The translations under genes were made by a program, and so were the position numbers. Source: Mycobacterium sp. (lineage in GTDB: Bacteria; Actinomycetota; Actinomycetes; Mycobacteriales; Mycobacteriaceae). Taken from it: a stretch of 64,000 nucleotides of DNA. The stretch spans positions 186,001 through 250,000 of the forward strand of contig JACPVR010000011.1 of the NCBI GenBank assembly GCA_016197405.1, read 5' to 3'. The notes beneath the pieces were generated by a model, which had not been told where the DNA came from, searched no databases, and worked only from the letters and a program-made list of their open reading frames with translations. Positions 47,559-56,576 of this stretch are shown in pieces. The first letter of the stretch is position 1; the number at the start of each line of letters is the position of its first letter.

Positions 47559-48953
47559 TCAACGTCGGGACCGGGCAGGTTTGCCGGTGGTGCGCCGGCG
47601 CGCCAGCTCGGCGAGCCGCTGCACGGCATGACCGATGCCGTCGGTCAGAACGTCCAGATCCGGCGCCGAGTCGTAGTCGGCCACGATGCCGAATGTCAGA
47701 TCGTCGCCGTAGGACAGTATTGCGATCCCGCTGCGTAGCTGCAGCGCGATGGGCGGAATCGGGAAGATGTGTTCGACATCGCGGCCCATGATCTGCTGAC
47801 GGTGCCGGGGCCCGGGAACGTTGGTCGCCAATGTCACCACACCACGCTGATGCAGCCGCGTCAACGTACGAACGGTCCAGGCCGCCAGCGGAAAAGGAAT
47901 GGTGTCCGCGATCCCGATGGCCGATGAGGCCGCCTGCTTCTGGCCGCTGGACTTGGCGCGGGTGAGCCGCTGGTGCACGGTCTTGAGCTGATCGAGGGGA
48001 TTGGCGCGATTGACCGGCAGCAGGGGCAACATCACCGACACCCGGTTGTCCGGTGTGTCCAGGGCGTCGCTGTCGCGGACCGACACCGGCACCAGGGTGC
48101 GCAGGGCCGTCGCTCCCGGCTTCTCGCCACGGTGCAGCAGGACCTGGCGGTAGCCGTTGGTGATCGCTGCCAGCGCAACATCATTGAGCGTCACGTCGAA
48201 GGCGGCGCACACCGACTTGACATCGCTGAGCGAAACCCGGGCGGCGTGGTAGCGGCGCATGGTGCTGACGGGTCCGTTCAACGACGTATGGGCCGGGGTG
48301 AGCAGCCCCGAGATGATGTCGACGGTGCCTTTGGCGGCCCGCGTACCCAGACCGATCGCGGTGGTGGACAGATCCCAGGCGGTCTTACCCCAGACCAGCG
48401 GGTTGATGCTGATCGTCGGCAGACGCCAGGCGGAATCGGCATCGTGTGCCACCGTGATGTCGGAGACGAACGAACTGACCTTGCCGCCGTCGTCGCACAG
48501 GCCGGCGATCATCCGGGACGCCGAGACCCCGTCGGCGATGCAATGGTGCACCTTGATCAGAACGGCCCACCGGCCGCCGGCCAGACCTTCGATGATCCAG
48601 CATTCCCACAACGGGTGATCCCGGTCGAGGCGGCGTTCGATGATGTCGGCCGTGAGGCGGAAGAGGTCGTCGTCGTCACCGGGTTTGGGAAGTGCGGCAC
48701 GCCGAATGTGATGGGAAAGATCGAGATCGGGCTTCTCGGTCCATTCTGGCGGGCCGGCGTCCAGGCGGTGGGTGCGCACGACCTGACGCAGCCGGGGGAT
48801 CTTCAGCAGTCGCTCGGTCAGCGTGCTGACCAGCTCGCCGAAGTCCGGCATCGGCCCTTCGAGCACCGACACGCCGCCGATGGCCAGGCTGATATGCGGG
48901 TCGGAATCCTCTGCTTGCAGAAATCCCGCATCCAACAGCGACAACCGCTCCAT
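47559..48953 (-). CDS. Wax ester synthase/diacylglycerol acyltransferase (WS/DGAT)
   Basis: A 464-residue acyl-CoA-dependent acyltransferase that makes storage triacylglycerol or wax ester. The active site HHCIADG is at 136-142, PLW at 114-116 and the C-terminal-half motif LNDVALAAI is present, with NVPGP near the end. Length and motifs match M. tuberculosis Tgs1 (Rv3130c), the DosR-induced main TAG synthase, although orthology to Tgs1 rather than another of the many paralogues is not proven. GAGGTGG precedes the ATG at 48953. A good DosR-like box lies 81-94 bp upstream in the divergent gap. Confidence 0.92.
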   Translation of the reverse strand: MERLSLLDAGFLQAEDSDPHISLAIGGVSVLEGPMPDFGELVSTLTERLLKIPRLRQVVRTHRLDAGPPEWTEKPDLDLSHHIRRAALPKPGDDDDLFRLTADIIERRLDRDHPLWECWIIEGLAGGRWAVLIKVHHCIADGVSASRMIAGLCDDGGKVSSFVSDITVAHDADSAWRLPTISINPLVWGKTAWDLSTTAIGLGTRAAKGTVDIISGLLTPAHTSLNGPVSTMRRYHAARVSLSDVKSVCAAFDVTLNDVALAAITNGYRQVLLHRGEKPGATALRTLVPVSVRDSDALDTPDNRVSVMLPLLPVNRANPLDQLKTVHQRLTRAKSSGQKQAASSAIGIADTIPFPLAAWTVRTLTRLHQRGVVTLATNVPGPRHRQQIMGRDVEHIFPIPPIALQLRSGIAILSYGDDLTFGIVADYDSAPDLDVLTDGIGHAVQRLAELARRRTTGKPARSRR

Positions 48954-49033
48954 TGCGCCACCTCTGCTCTCTCCAGTGGGAAACTATTCGCCCGGGCGTC
49001 GGGGCGCAGAAGGGTCGGATGTAGCTGCCGGCG

Positions 49034-49047
49034 GGGACTCTTGGCCC
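49034..49047. promoter_or_regulatory. DosR box (11/14) between the WS/DGAT gene and the 49083 gene
   Basis: GGGACTCTTGGCCC has a perfect left half and is followed by TAC, a form typical of strong M. tuberculosis DosR sites. It could serve the WS/DGAT gene (81 bp away) or the gene at 49083 (35 bp away). Confidence 0.55.
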
Positions 49048-49082
49048 TACCTGGCGATGCGGGTGCCGGCGACGATGTTGGT

Positions 49083-49661
49083 ATGCCTACTGCTGATGTC
49101 GAGAGCCGGATCATCGAATCCGCCATGCCGCGTTATGACGTGGTGCTCACCGATCACATTGTGGTGGACGCCGATCCGGGCGCGACGCTGCGTGCCGCGC
49201 GGTCGCTGGATCTGTTGACGGTGCGCTCGCCGGTGACGACGCTGTCGATGTGGGTACGCGCCCTGCCGGCCCGGCTCACCGGGAAGGCGCCTCCGGTACC
49301 GCCGCGTCTGGTGCTCTCCGACGGCGCACTCCCGGGCTGGCTGGTGCTGGGGGAGAGTGACTGCGAGTTCGCTTTCGGCGCGGTCGGCAAGTTCTGGCGG
49401 CCGGTCATCGAGTGGCGCGATGTGGAAGCGGCGGAATTCGCCCGTTTCGATGAGCCGGGGTGGGGGAAGATCGCGGCGAATTTCTCCGTGCACTCCTACG
49501 GGCCGGCCACCCTGCTGAGCTACCAGTGCCGCACCGCCACCACCGACGGGTTGTCGCACAAGCGATTCCGGCGCTACTGGTGGCTGGTCCGGCCATTCGT
49601 CGGCCACGTCATGCGGGCGACCCTGCGCACCATCAAGGCCGACGCCGAGGCGCTGCCATGA
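49083..49661 (+). CDS. Hypothetical protein, possible SRPBCC-like fold
   Basis: A 192-residue soluble protein, not confidently recognised. Its C-terminal segment (RRYWWLVRPFVGHVMRATL) resembles the last helix of SRPBCC-type ligand-binding proteins, and conserved-looking PRLVLSDGALPGW and GWGKIAANFSVHSYG lie before it. No signal peptide or membrane helix is seen. The ATG at 49083 has no Shine-Dalgarno. A -10-like GACGAT 6 nt upstream and the DosR-like box 35 bp upstream would fit a leaderless hypoxia-induced transcript. Its stop overlaps the flavodoxin-like gene (ATGA). Confidence 0.7.
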   Translation: MPTADVESRIIESAMPRYDVVLTDHIVVDADPGATLRAARSLDLLTVRSPVTTLSMWVRALPARLTGKAPPVPPRLVLSDGALPGWLVLGESDCEFAFGAVGKFWRPVIEWRDVEAAEFARFDEPGWGKIAANFSVHSYGPATLLSYQCRTATTDGLSHKRFRRYWWLVRPFVGHVMRATLRTIKADAEALP

Positions 49662-50185
49662 CGACGGTACTGATCGCCTACGGATCCAAGCGCGGCGGGA
49701 CCGCGGGGTTGGCCGCGATGATCGGGGATGCGCTGGCGAATGCGCACTTCGAAGTGCAGGTGTGCCGCGCCGCCGATGTGCACGATCTGACCGGATTCGA
49801 CGCCGTGGTGGTGGCCGGTGCGCTCTACATGAACCGCTGGCATCGCGATGCCCGCAACTTCGTGCGCCGGCTCGACATCGGCTTGCGCCGGCTGCCGGTG
49901 TGGTTGGTCAGCAGTGGACCGTTGGATGGTTCGGCGGCCCACTCCGACATCCCGCCGGTCAAGCAGGTCGCCCGGCTCGCCGCCCGGGTCGGCGCCCGCG
50001 GCCATGCGACGTTCGGCGGCCGGCTCGCCCCCGATGCCCGGGGCGTTCTCGCCGGCGCCATGGCCAAGAATCGGTCCGGCGATTGGCGTGACCGTGACGA
50101 GGTCGAGGAATGGGCCGCCTCGGTGGCCCGTTCGCTGACCGGTGACCGGTCAGCGTGGAGCGCTGGTGACCGCCCGTTCCAGTGA
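49658..50185 (+). CDS. Flavodoxin-domain protein
   Basis: A 175-residue flavodoxin-fold protein. The FMN phosphate loop region is VLIAYGSKRGGTAGLA at residues 4-19, followed by VVVAGALYMNRWHRDARNFVRR and LVSSGPLDGSA, the pattern of HemG/protoporphyrinogen-oxidase-like flavodoxins. It is coupled to the upstream gene by ATGA overlap. It may be an electron carrier for PFOR, but that is conjecture; its sequence is closer to HemG-type enzymes than to classical flavodoxins. The last 36 bp overlap the convergent SRPBCC gene. Confidence 0.82.
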   Translation: MTTVLIAYGSKRGGTAGLAAMIGDALANAHFEVQVCRAADVHDLTGFDAVVVAGALYMNRWHRDARNFVRRLDIGLRRLPVWLVSSGPLDGSAAHSDIPPVKQVARLAARVGARGHATFGGRLAPDARGVLAGAMAKNRSGDWRDRDEVEEWAASVARSLTGDRSAWSAGDRPFQ

Positions 50186-50638
50186 GGCCAGCGAGGCGTC
50201 GAGGTACTCCGGCGGAAACGGCGGCATACCGCCGATGGCGTCACGGAACGCCTGCGGTGTCCTGCTCCACTCGTAGGTCAGGGTGACCTCGGTCGCGGTG
50301 CCGTCGGGCCGCAGCGCATAGCGCCAGCTCCAGCCGCCGGGCGTGATGTTGCCGGATGCGTCGAGCTGCCCGGGTAACCAGCCGATGGTCCGGTCCTGTT
50401 CGAAATCGCTGACCAGGTTGTGCATCACGTAGTGGCCGCCGGCGCGGTCCAGGAACATGTTGACCGCGAAAACCTCCCCGGCAGCGGTGATCGGTTCGGG
50501 ATCGATGGCATCGCGTACCCAGTCGCCCGGTTCGGTGTCATGATGCCGGGCCGGGTCGGTGAGGACGGCGAAGATCTGCGCCGGTGTCGCCGCGATGGTG
50601 CGGGTGACGGTGTAGGCCTCGTCGGTGGGCGCGCTCAT
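50150..50638 (-). CDS. SRPBCC/AHSA1-type protein
   Basis: A 162-residue START-like protein. The N-terminal TRTIAATPAQIFAVLTDPARH is the classic SRPBCC opening, and EVTLTYEWSRTP and a C-terminal helix follow. It is a probable small-ligand-binding protein with no known substrate. The ATG at 50638 overlaps the stop of the DUF899 gene (ATGA), so the pair is one operon. Confidence 0.82.
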   Translation of the reverse strand: MSAPTDEAYTVTRTIAATPAQIFAVLTDPARHHDTEPGDWVRDAIDPEPITAAGEVFAVNMFLDRAGGHYVMHNLVSDFEQDRTIGWLPGQLDASGNITPGGWSWRYALRPDGTATEVTLTYEWSRTPQAFRDAIGGMPPFPPEYLDASLASLERAVTSAPR

Positions 50639-51348
50639 CGTTGTGCTCCTCGGGGTCCGTAGGCGGCGGCGATATCGGGGGAGTCCAGCCACCCGGAGTA
50701 GGTCGGCCGGGACGGCCAGCCCTCCGGGGAGTCCTGCCACTGTTCCTGGCGGCCCCAGGGCAGCAGGTCGATGAGGGCGAACGAGTGGCTGAGCTGTTCG
50801 GTGCCGCGGCCGTTGGTGTGCCAGGTGCGGTAGACCGTATCGCCGTCGCGGAAGAAGACGTTGACCGCGAAGCCCTCGCCGGGTGCGGCGTCCACATCGG
50901 CGCCGAACGAGCTCTGTGCCGACGAGTACCAGGTCATCTTGTTGCCGACCTTGTCGCGGTAGGCCAGGGCCTCCTCGATGGGACCTCCTGTGACGATGAC
51001 GAACCGGGCGTCGTAGTTCTCCAGGAATTCCAGCCGGGTGAACTGCGAGGTGAAACCGGTGCAGCCACCGCACTGCCACGGTGCGCCGTCATTCCACATG
51101 TGGTGATAGGTGATGAGTTGGGACCGGCCCTCGAACACCTCGGCAAGCCGGACCGGCCCGTCGGCGCCGACCAGCGTGTACTCGGGCAGTTCGACCATGG
51201 GCAGCCTGCGCCGCTGGGCGGCGATGGCGTCCAGTTCCCTGGTGGCGGCTTTCTCCCGGCGGCGCAGATCGTCCAGCGCGGCGCGCCAGGTCTGCTCGTC
51301 GGTCACCGGTGGCTTCGCCGATGCCACCGCGGAGGTCTGTTCGGTCAT
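50635..51348 (-). CDS. DUF899 thioredoxin-fold protein
   Basis: A 237-residue protein of the DUF899 family with a thioredoxin-like fold. It contains ITYHHMWNDGAPWQCGGCTGF, where the CGGC pair is in the expected redox position, and the family marker FFRDGDTVYRTWHTNGRGTE. A dithiol oxidoreductase role is plausible; the substrate is not known. GAGGAG precedes the ATG at 51348. Confidence 0.87.
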   Translation of the reverse strand: MTEQTSAVASAKPPVTDEQTWRAALDDLRRREKAATRELDAIAAQRRRLPMVELPEYTLVGADGPVRLAEVFEGRSQLITYHHMWNDGAPWQCGGCTGFTSQFTRLEFLENYDARFVIVTGGPIEEALAYRDKVGNKMTWYSSAQSSFGADVDAAPGEGFAVNVFFRDGDTVYRTWHTNGRGTEQLSHSFALIDLLPWGRQEQWQDSPEGWPSRPTYSGWLDSPDIAAAYGPRGAQR

Positions 51349-51434
51349 GGGGTTACTCCTCGCCGGTTGGTTCTACCGGGATAGACCGCGGCGGGCTCCG
51401 GTATTCATCGCGGCCGCGATAATTGACCCGTTCT

Positions 51435-51450
51435 TCGAACAATTGTTCGA
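51435..51450. promoter_or_regulatory. LexA/SOS operator (perfect palindrome)
   Basis: TCGAACAATTGTTCGA is a perfect 16-bp palindrome matching the mycobacterial SOS box TCGAAC-N4-GTTCGA. It directly abuts the -10 element of dnaE2, so LexA binding would block RNA polymerase. Confidence 0.92.
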
Positions 51451-51456
51451 TAGACT
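51451..51456 (+). promoter_or_regulatory. -10 element of dnaE2 (leaderless promoter)
   Basis: TAGACT lies six bases before the GTG start at 51463, so transcription probably begins at the start codon. Confidence 0.6.
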
Positions 51457-51462
51457 GGGTCG

Positions 51463-54400
51463 GTGGGTTGGCATAACGGGCCGCCGAGCTGGGGCGAGAT
51501 GCAGCGGGTACTCAACAGCAAGCCGCCGGGAGACGGGGGTGACAGCCCGGCCTGGTCGCGCAAACGGGAGGCCTATCGGCGGCCCGCGGTTCCGCGGGAA
51601 CGCTCGAGCACCCCGTATGCCGAACTGCACGCGCATTCGGCCTACAGCTTCCTCGACGGTGCCTCGACGCCGGAGGAACTCGTCGAGGAGGCGGCCCGGC
51701 TGGATCTACGGGCCATCGCGCTGACCGACCACGACGGGCTCTACGGTGTGGTGCGGTTCGCCGAGGCCGCCCGCGAACTGGACATCGGTACGGTGTTCGG
51801 CGCCGAGCTGTCGTTGGGGATGGGTCCGGGATCCACCGGCAGAACCGATACCCCGGACCCACCCGGTCCGCATCTCTTGGTGCTGGCGCGCGGGCCCGAG
51901 GGGTATCGCAGGCTGTCCCGGCAGCTGGCGGCGGCGCATCTGGCCGGTGGTGAGAAAGGCAACCCCCGTTATGATCTCGACGAGCTCACCGAGGCCGCGG
52001 GTGGGCACTGGCATATCCTGACCGGCTGCCGCAAAGGCCATGTCCGCCAGGCTTTTACCCGCGGCGGTCCGGACGCGGCCGCCGCTGCGCTCGCCGACCT
52101 GGTGGACCGGTTCGGCGCCGGCCGGGTCAGTGTCGAACTCACCAGCCACGGTCGCCCCGACGACGACGAACGCAATGCGGCCCTTGCCGCGCTGGCGCCG
52201 AGATTCGGGGTCGGTGTCGTCGCCACCACCGGTGCGCATTTCGCCGAACCGTCCCGGGGCAGACTGGCGATGGCGATGGGGGCAATCCGGGCCAGGCAGT
52301 CCCTCGATGCGGCAGAAGGCTGGCTGGCACCGTTGGGCGGTGCGCATCTGCGCTCCGGCGACGAGATGGCCCGAATATTCGCGCACTGTCCCGAAGTGGT
52401 CTCCGCGGCAGCGCAATTGGCGCAGGAGTGCGTATTCGGGCTGCAGCTCATCGCGCCGCAGCTGCCGCCGTTCGATGTGCCCGCCGGGCACACCGAGGAC
52501 AGTTGGCTTCGTGAACTGGTGATGATCGGCGCCGCGGACCGGTACGGTCCGCCCGCCGGCGCCAGCCGGGCGTACGCCCAGATCGAACGCGAGCTGGCCG
52601 TCATCGCCGAACTGAAGTTCCCCGGCTATTTCCTGGTGGTCTACGACATCACCCGGTTCTGCCGGGAGAACGCCATCCTGTGCCAGGGCCGCGGATCGGC
52701 AGCCAACTCCGCGGTCTGCTATGCCCTCGGTGTCACCGCGGTCGACCCGATCGCCAATGAGTTGTTGTTCGAACGTTTCCTGTCGCCGGCCCGAGACGGG
52801 CCGCCCGATATCGACATCGACATCGAGTCCGACCTGCGCGAGCATGTCATCCAGTACGTCTACCAGCGTTACGGCCGGGACTACGCCGCCCAGGTGGCCA
52901 ACGTCATCACCTATCGGGGGCGTAGCGCGGTACGCGATATGGCCCGCGCGCTCGGCTTTTCGCAGGGGCAGCAGGATGCCTGGAGCAAGCAGATCAGCAA
53001 GTGGAACGGGATGGCCGACTCACCCGATGTCGACGGGATCCCGGAGCCGGTCATCGACCTGGCACTACAGATCCGAAACCTCCCGCGGCACCTGGGTATC
53101 CACTCCGGTGGCATGGTCATCTGCGATCGCCCGATCGCCGACGTCTGCCCGGTGGAATGGGCGCGGATGGAGAACCGCAGTGTGCTGCAGTGGGACAAAG
53201 ACGATTGTGCGGCAATTGGTTTGGTGAAATTCGACCTGCTCGGACTCGGCATGCTCTCGGCGCTGCACTATGCCGTCGACCTGCTGGCCGAGCACAAGGG
53301 CCTGCATGTCGACTTCGCCCGGCTCGACCTGTCCGAGCAGGCCGTCTACGAGATGCTGCAGCGCGCCGACTCCGTCGGGGTGTTCCAGGTGGAGTCGCGT
53401 GCGCAGATGGCCACTCTGCCGCGGCTGAAACCCCGGATGTTCTACGACCTGGTCGTCGAGGTCGCCCTGATCCGTCCCGGTCCCATCCAGGGTGGCTCGG
53501 TGCACCCCTACATCAGGCGGCGCAACGGGTTGGACCCGGTGACCTACGATCATCCGTCGATGGAGCCCGCCCTGCGGAAGACGTTGGGAGTGCCGCTGTT
53601 CCAGGAGCAGTTGATGCAACTGGCGGTCGACTGCGCGGGGTTCTCACCGGCCGAGGCCGACCAACTGCGCCGGGCCATGGGATCCAAACGATCGACGGAG
53701 AAGATGCGCCGGTTGCGCGGCCGTTTCTACCAGGGCATGCGGGAACTGCACGGTATCACCGGGGCGCTGGCCGACCGGATCTACGAGAAGCTGGAGGCGT
53801 TCGCCAACTTCGGCTTCCCGGAAAGCCATGCACTGAGTTTCGCCTCACTGGTCTTCTACTCGTCGTGGCTCAAACTGCACCATCCGGCAGCCTTCTGCGC
53901 GGCGCTGCTGCGGGCCCAGCCGATGGGGTTCTATTCACCGCAGTCGCTGGTGGCCGATGCCCGCAGGCACGGTGTCGTGGTGCACGGCGCCTGCGTCAAC
54001 GCCAGCCTGGCGCATGCGGATCTGGAGAACGCCGGCACCGAGGTCCGGCTCGGGCTGGGCGCGGTCCGCCACATCGGTGACGAACTGGCGCAGCGCATCG
54101 TCGACGAACGGAAAGCCAACGGGCCGTTCGCATCCCTGCTCGACCTGACCGGCCGGGTGCAGCTGTCGGTACCACAGACCGAGGCATTGGCCACCGCGGG
54201 TGCGCTCGGGTGTTTCGATATCGACCGCCGGGAGGCGCTGTGGGCGGCCGGGGCGGCGGCCATGGCACGACCCGATCGACTGCCCGGGGTCGGGACGGCA
54301 TCGCATGTCCCGTCGCTGCCCGGGATGAGCGCGCTGGAGCTGGCGGCTGCCGACGTGTGGGCCACCGGCATCTCACCGGACAGCTATCCCACCCAGTTCC

Positions 54401-54738
54401 TGCGCGCCGACCTCGACGCGATCGGTGTGGTGCCCGCCGACCAGCTGCTGTCGGTTCCGGACGGCACCCGGATCCTGGTGGCCGGTGCGGTGACGCACCG
54501 GCAACGGCCCGCGACCGCGCAGGGCGTGACATTCATGAATCTCGAAGACGAAACCGGAATGGTGAATGTGCTGTGCTCACCGGGGGTGTGGTCGCGGCAT
54601 CGCAGGCTGGCGCAGACGGCGTCGGCGTTGGTCGTCCGGGGCATCGTGCAGAACGCCACCGGTGCAGTGACCGTCATCGCCGACCGGATGAGCCGCATCG
54701 ACATGCGCGTGGGTTCGCGCTCGCGGGACTTCCAGTGA
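51463..54738 (+). CDS. dnaE2: Error-prone DNA polymerase III alpha subunit (ImuC)
   Basis: A 1091-residue C-family polymerase. In order: an N-terminal PHP domain (YAELHAHSAYSFLDGAS, ALTDHDGLYG), a polymerase core with the catalytic aspartates in PDIDIDIESD and the KFPGYFLVVYDI region, the VFQVESRAQM segment, and a C-terminal OB fold. It is the DNA-damage-inducible translesion polymerase that acts with ImuA/ImuB in mutagenesis; those partners are not in the window. The GTG at 51463 gives the conserved MGWHNGPPSW start. Control by LexA is clear from the operator at 51435. It is the first gene of the block syntenic with Rv3370c-Rv3361c. Confidence 0.96.
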   Translation: MGWHNGPPSWGEMQRVLNSKPPGDGGDSPAWSRKREAYRRPAVPRERSSTPYAELHAHSAYSFLDGASTPEELVEEAARLDLRAIALTDHDGLYGVVRFAEAARELDIGTVFGAELSLGMGPGSTGRTDTPDPPGPHLLVLARGPEGYRRLSRQLAAAHLAGGEKGNPRYDLDELTEAAGGHWHILTGCRKGHVRQAFTRGGPDAAAAALADLVDRFGAGRVSVELTSHGRPDDDERNAALAALAPRFGVGVVATTGAHFAEPSRGRLAMAMGAIRARQSLDAAEGWLAPLGGAHLRSGDEMARIFAHCPEVVSAAAQLAQECVFGLQLIAPQLPPFDVPAGHTEDSWLRELVMIGAADRYGPPAGASRAYAQIERELAVIAELKFPGYFLVVYDITRFCRENAILCQGRGSAANSAVCYALGVTAVDPIANELLFERFLSPARDGPPDIDIDIESDLREHVIQYVYQRYGRDYAAQVANVITYRGRSAVRDMARALGFSQGQQDAWSKQISKWNGMADSPDVDGIPEPVIDLALQIRNLPRHLGIHSGGMVICDRPIADVCPVEWARMENRSVLQWDKDDCAAIGLVKFDLLGLGMLSALHYAVDLLAEHKGLHVDFARLDLSEQAVYEMLQRADSVGVFQVESRAQMATLPRLKPRMFYDLVVEVALIRPGPIQGGSVHPYIRRRNGLDPVTYDHPSMEPALRKTLGVPLFQEQLMQLAVDCAGFSPAEADQLRRAMGSKRSTEKMRRLRGRFYQGMRELHGITGALADRIYEKLEAFANFGFPESHALSFASLVFYSSWLKLHHPAAFCAALLRAQPMGFYSPQSLVADARRHGVVVHGACVNASLAHADLENAGTEVRLGLGAVRHIGDELAQRIVDERKANGPFASLLDLTGRVQLSVPQTEALATAGALGCFDIDRREALWAAGAAAMARPDRLPGVGTASHVPSLPGMSALELAAADVWATGISPDSYPTQFLRADLDAIGVVPADQLLSVPDGTRILVAGAVTHRQRPATAQGVTFMNLEDETGMVNVLCSPGVWSRHRRLAQTASALVVRGIVQNATGAVTVIADRMSRIDMRVGSRSRDFQ

Positions 54739-54741
54739 GGA

Positions 54742-55152
54742 TCAGGCCGTCGGGGTGGTCCACACCTTGTCGATGCTGATCCGGATACGGGTGCTGTAGT
54801 CGGCCATCGTGTCGGTCAACCCGAACTGGTCGGACAGCGCCCCGTACTTCGCCCAGTACGGCGCATCGTCGCGGCAGTCGGCGCCTTCCGCGTCGATACC
54901 TGCCGTCCCGCCGATCACGATGATCCCGCCGCCGTTGCCGTCGGAGTCCAGGTTCAGGCTCACCTGGGCATGTCGTTTGATGTGGGCGACCTTGGCGGCG
55001 CCGGGTGCACTGTAGATCAACAGGTCGGTGCCGTCGAAGAAGAACCACACCAGTTTCGGCACCGGTTGACCGGACTTGGCGACCGTGGTCAGCCACCCGT
55101 ACTTGTCGGTGCCGAGTCTGCTGGAAATCTCTTCGGTCAGTTCAGTGGTCAT
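54742..55152 (-). CDS. PPOX-class, probably F420-dependent, oxidoreductase (Rv3369-like)
   Basis: A 136-residue split-barrel protein of the pyridoxamine-oxidase-like superfamily (GWLTTVAKSGQPVPKLVWF, VAHIKRHAQVSLNL). Mycobacterial members of this group bind F420 or FMN; the substrate is unknown. Position after dnaE2 and beside a nitroreductase matches Rv3369. It starts at the ATG at 55152 with TACATT 7 nt upstream, suggesting a leaderless transcript. Its end is 3 bp from the dnaE2 end. Confidence 0.88.
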   Translation of the reverse strand: MTTELTEEISSRLGTDKYGWLTTVAKSGQPVPKLVWFFFDGTDLLIYSAPGAAKVAHIKRHAQVSLNLDSDGNGGGIIVIGGTAGIDAEGADCRDDAPYWAKYGALSDQFGLTDTMADYSTRIRISIDKVWTTPTA

Positions 55153-55159
55153 GACGCCG

Positions 55160-55169
55160 AATGTAGTCT
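55160..55169. promoter_or_regulatory. Overlapping divergent -10 elements
   Basis: In the 23-bp gap between two divergent start codons, TACATT reads on the minus strand (55165 to 55160), 7 nt before the ATG at 55152. TAGTCT reads on the plus strand (55164-55169), 6 nt before the ATG at 55176. They share two base pairs, and both imply leaderless transcripts. Confidence 0.5.
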
Positions 55170-55175
55170 CCGGCT

Positions 55176-55817
55176 ATGACACTCAACCTCACCAACGACG
55201 AACTCCTGACGACCACCCGTTCGGTGCGCAAGCGGCTCGATTTCGACAAACCGGTTCCGCGCGAGGTGCTGATGGAGTGCCTTGACCTGGCCTTGCAGGC
55301 ACCGACCGGCTCCAACGCCCAGGGGTGGCAATGGGTTTTCGTCACTGACCCGGCCAAGAAGAAGGCGCTGGCCGACATCTACCGGACCAACGCGACGCCG
55401 TACCTGGACCTGCCAAAGCCCGAGCGTGGCGACATCCGCGATCAGCAGATGGATTCGGTCATGAACTCGGCGAAATACCTCAACGAACACTTCCAGGATG
55501 CGCCGGTGTTGATGATCCCGTGCCTGGAGGGCCGGCCCGACGGTGCACCCGCCGGGATGAGCGCCTCCTACTGGGGATCTCTGCTGCCCGCGGTGTGGAG
55601 TTTCATGCTCGCGCTGCGGTCGCGTGGGCTCGGCTCGGCCTGGACCACGCTGCACCTGATGGGTGACGGTGAGAAGCAGGCCGCCGAACTGCTGGGCATC
55701 CCGTTCGACAACTACGCCCAGGGCGGCCTGTTCCCGATCGCCTACACCAAGGGCACCGACTTCAAGAAGGCCAACCGGCTGCCCGCCGAGCAGCTGACCC
55801 ACTGGGACAGCTGGTGA
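55176..55817 (+). CDS. Nitroreductase-family protein (Rv3368c-like)
   Basis: A 213-residue classical nitroreductase-fold FMN enzyme. The FMN-binding RSVRKRLDFDKPVP is near the N-terminus, and APTGSNAQGWQWVFV and LRSRGLGSAWTTLH follow. The natural substrate is unknown; family members reduce nitroaromatics or quinones with NAD(P)H. Position and sequence match Rv3368c. It is distinct from the Acg-type proteins elsewhere in the window. Confidence 0.92.
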   Translation: MTLNLTNDELLTTTRSVRKRLDFDKPVPREVLMECLDLALQAPTGSNAQGWQWVFVTDPAKKKALADIYRTNATPYLDLPKPERGDIRDQQMDSVMNSAKYLNEHFQDAPVLMIPCLEGRPDGAPAGMSASYWGSLLPAVWSFMLALRSRGLGSAWTTLHLMGDGEKQAAELLGIPFDNYAQGGLFPIAYTKGTDFKKANRLPAEQLTHWDSW

Positions 55818-55821
55818 GGGC

Positions 55822-56526
<705 letters not shown>

Positions 56527-56576
56527 CTAATCATCGACGACGGCTATGTCAACGTAATTGAGATAAGAACTCGCCG

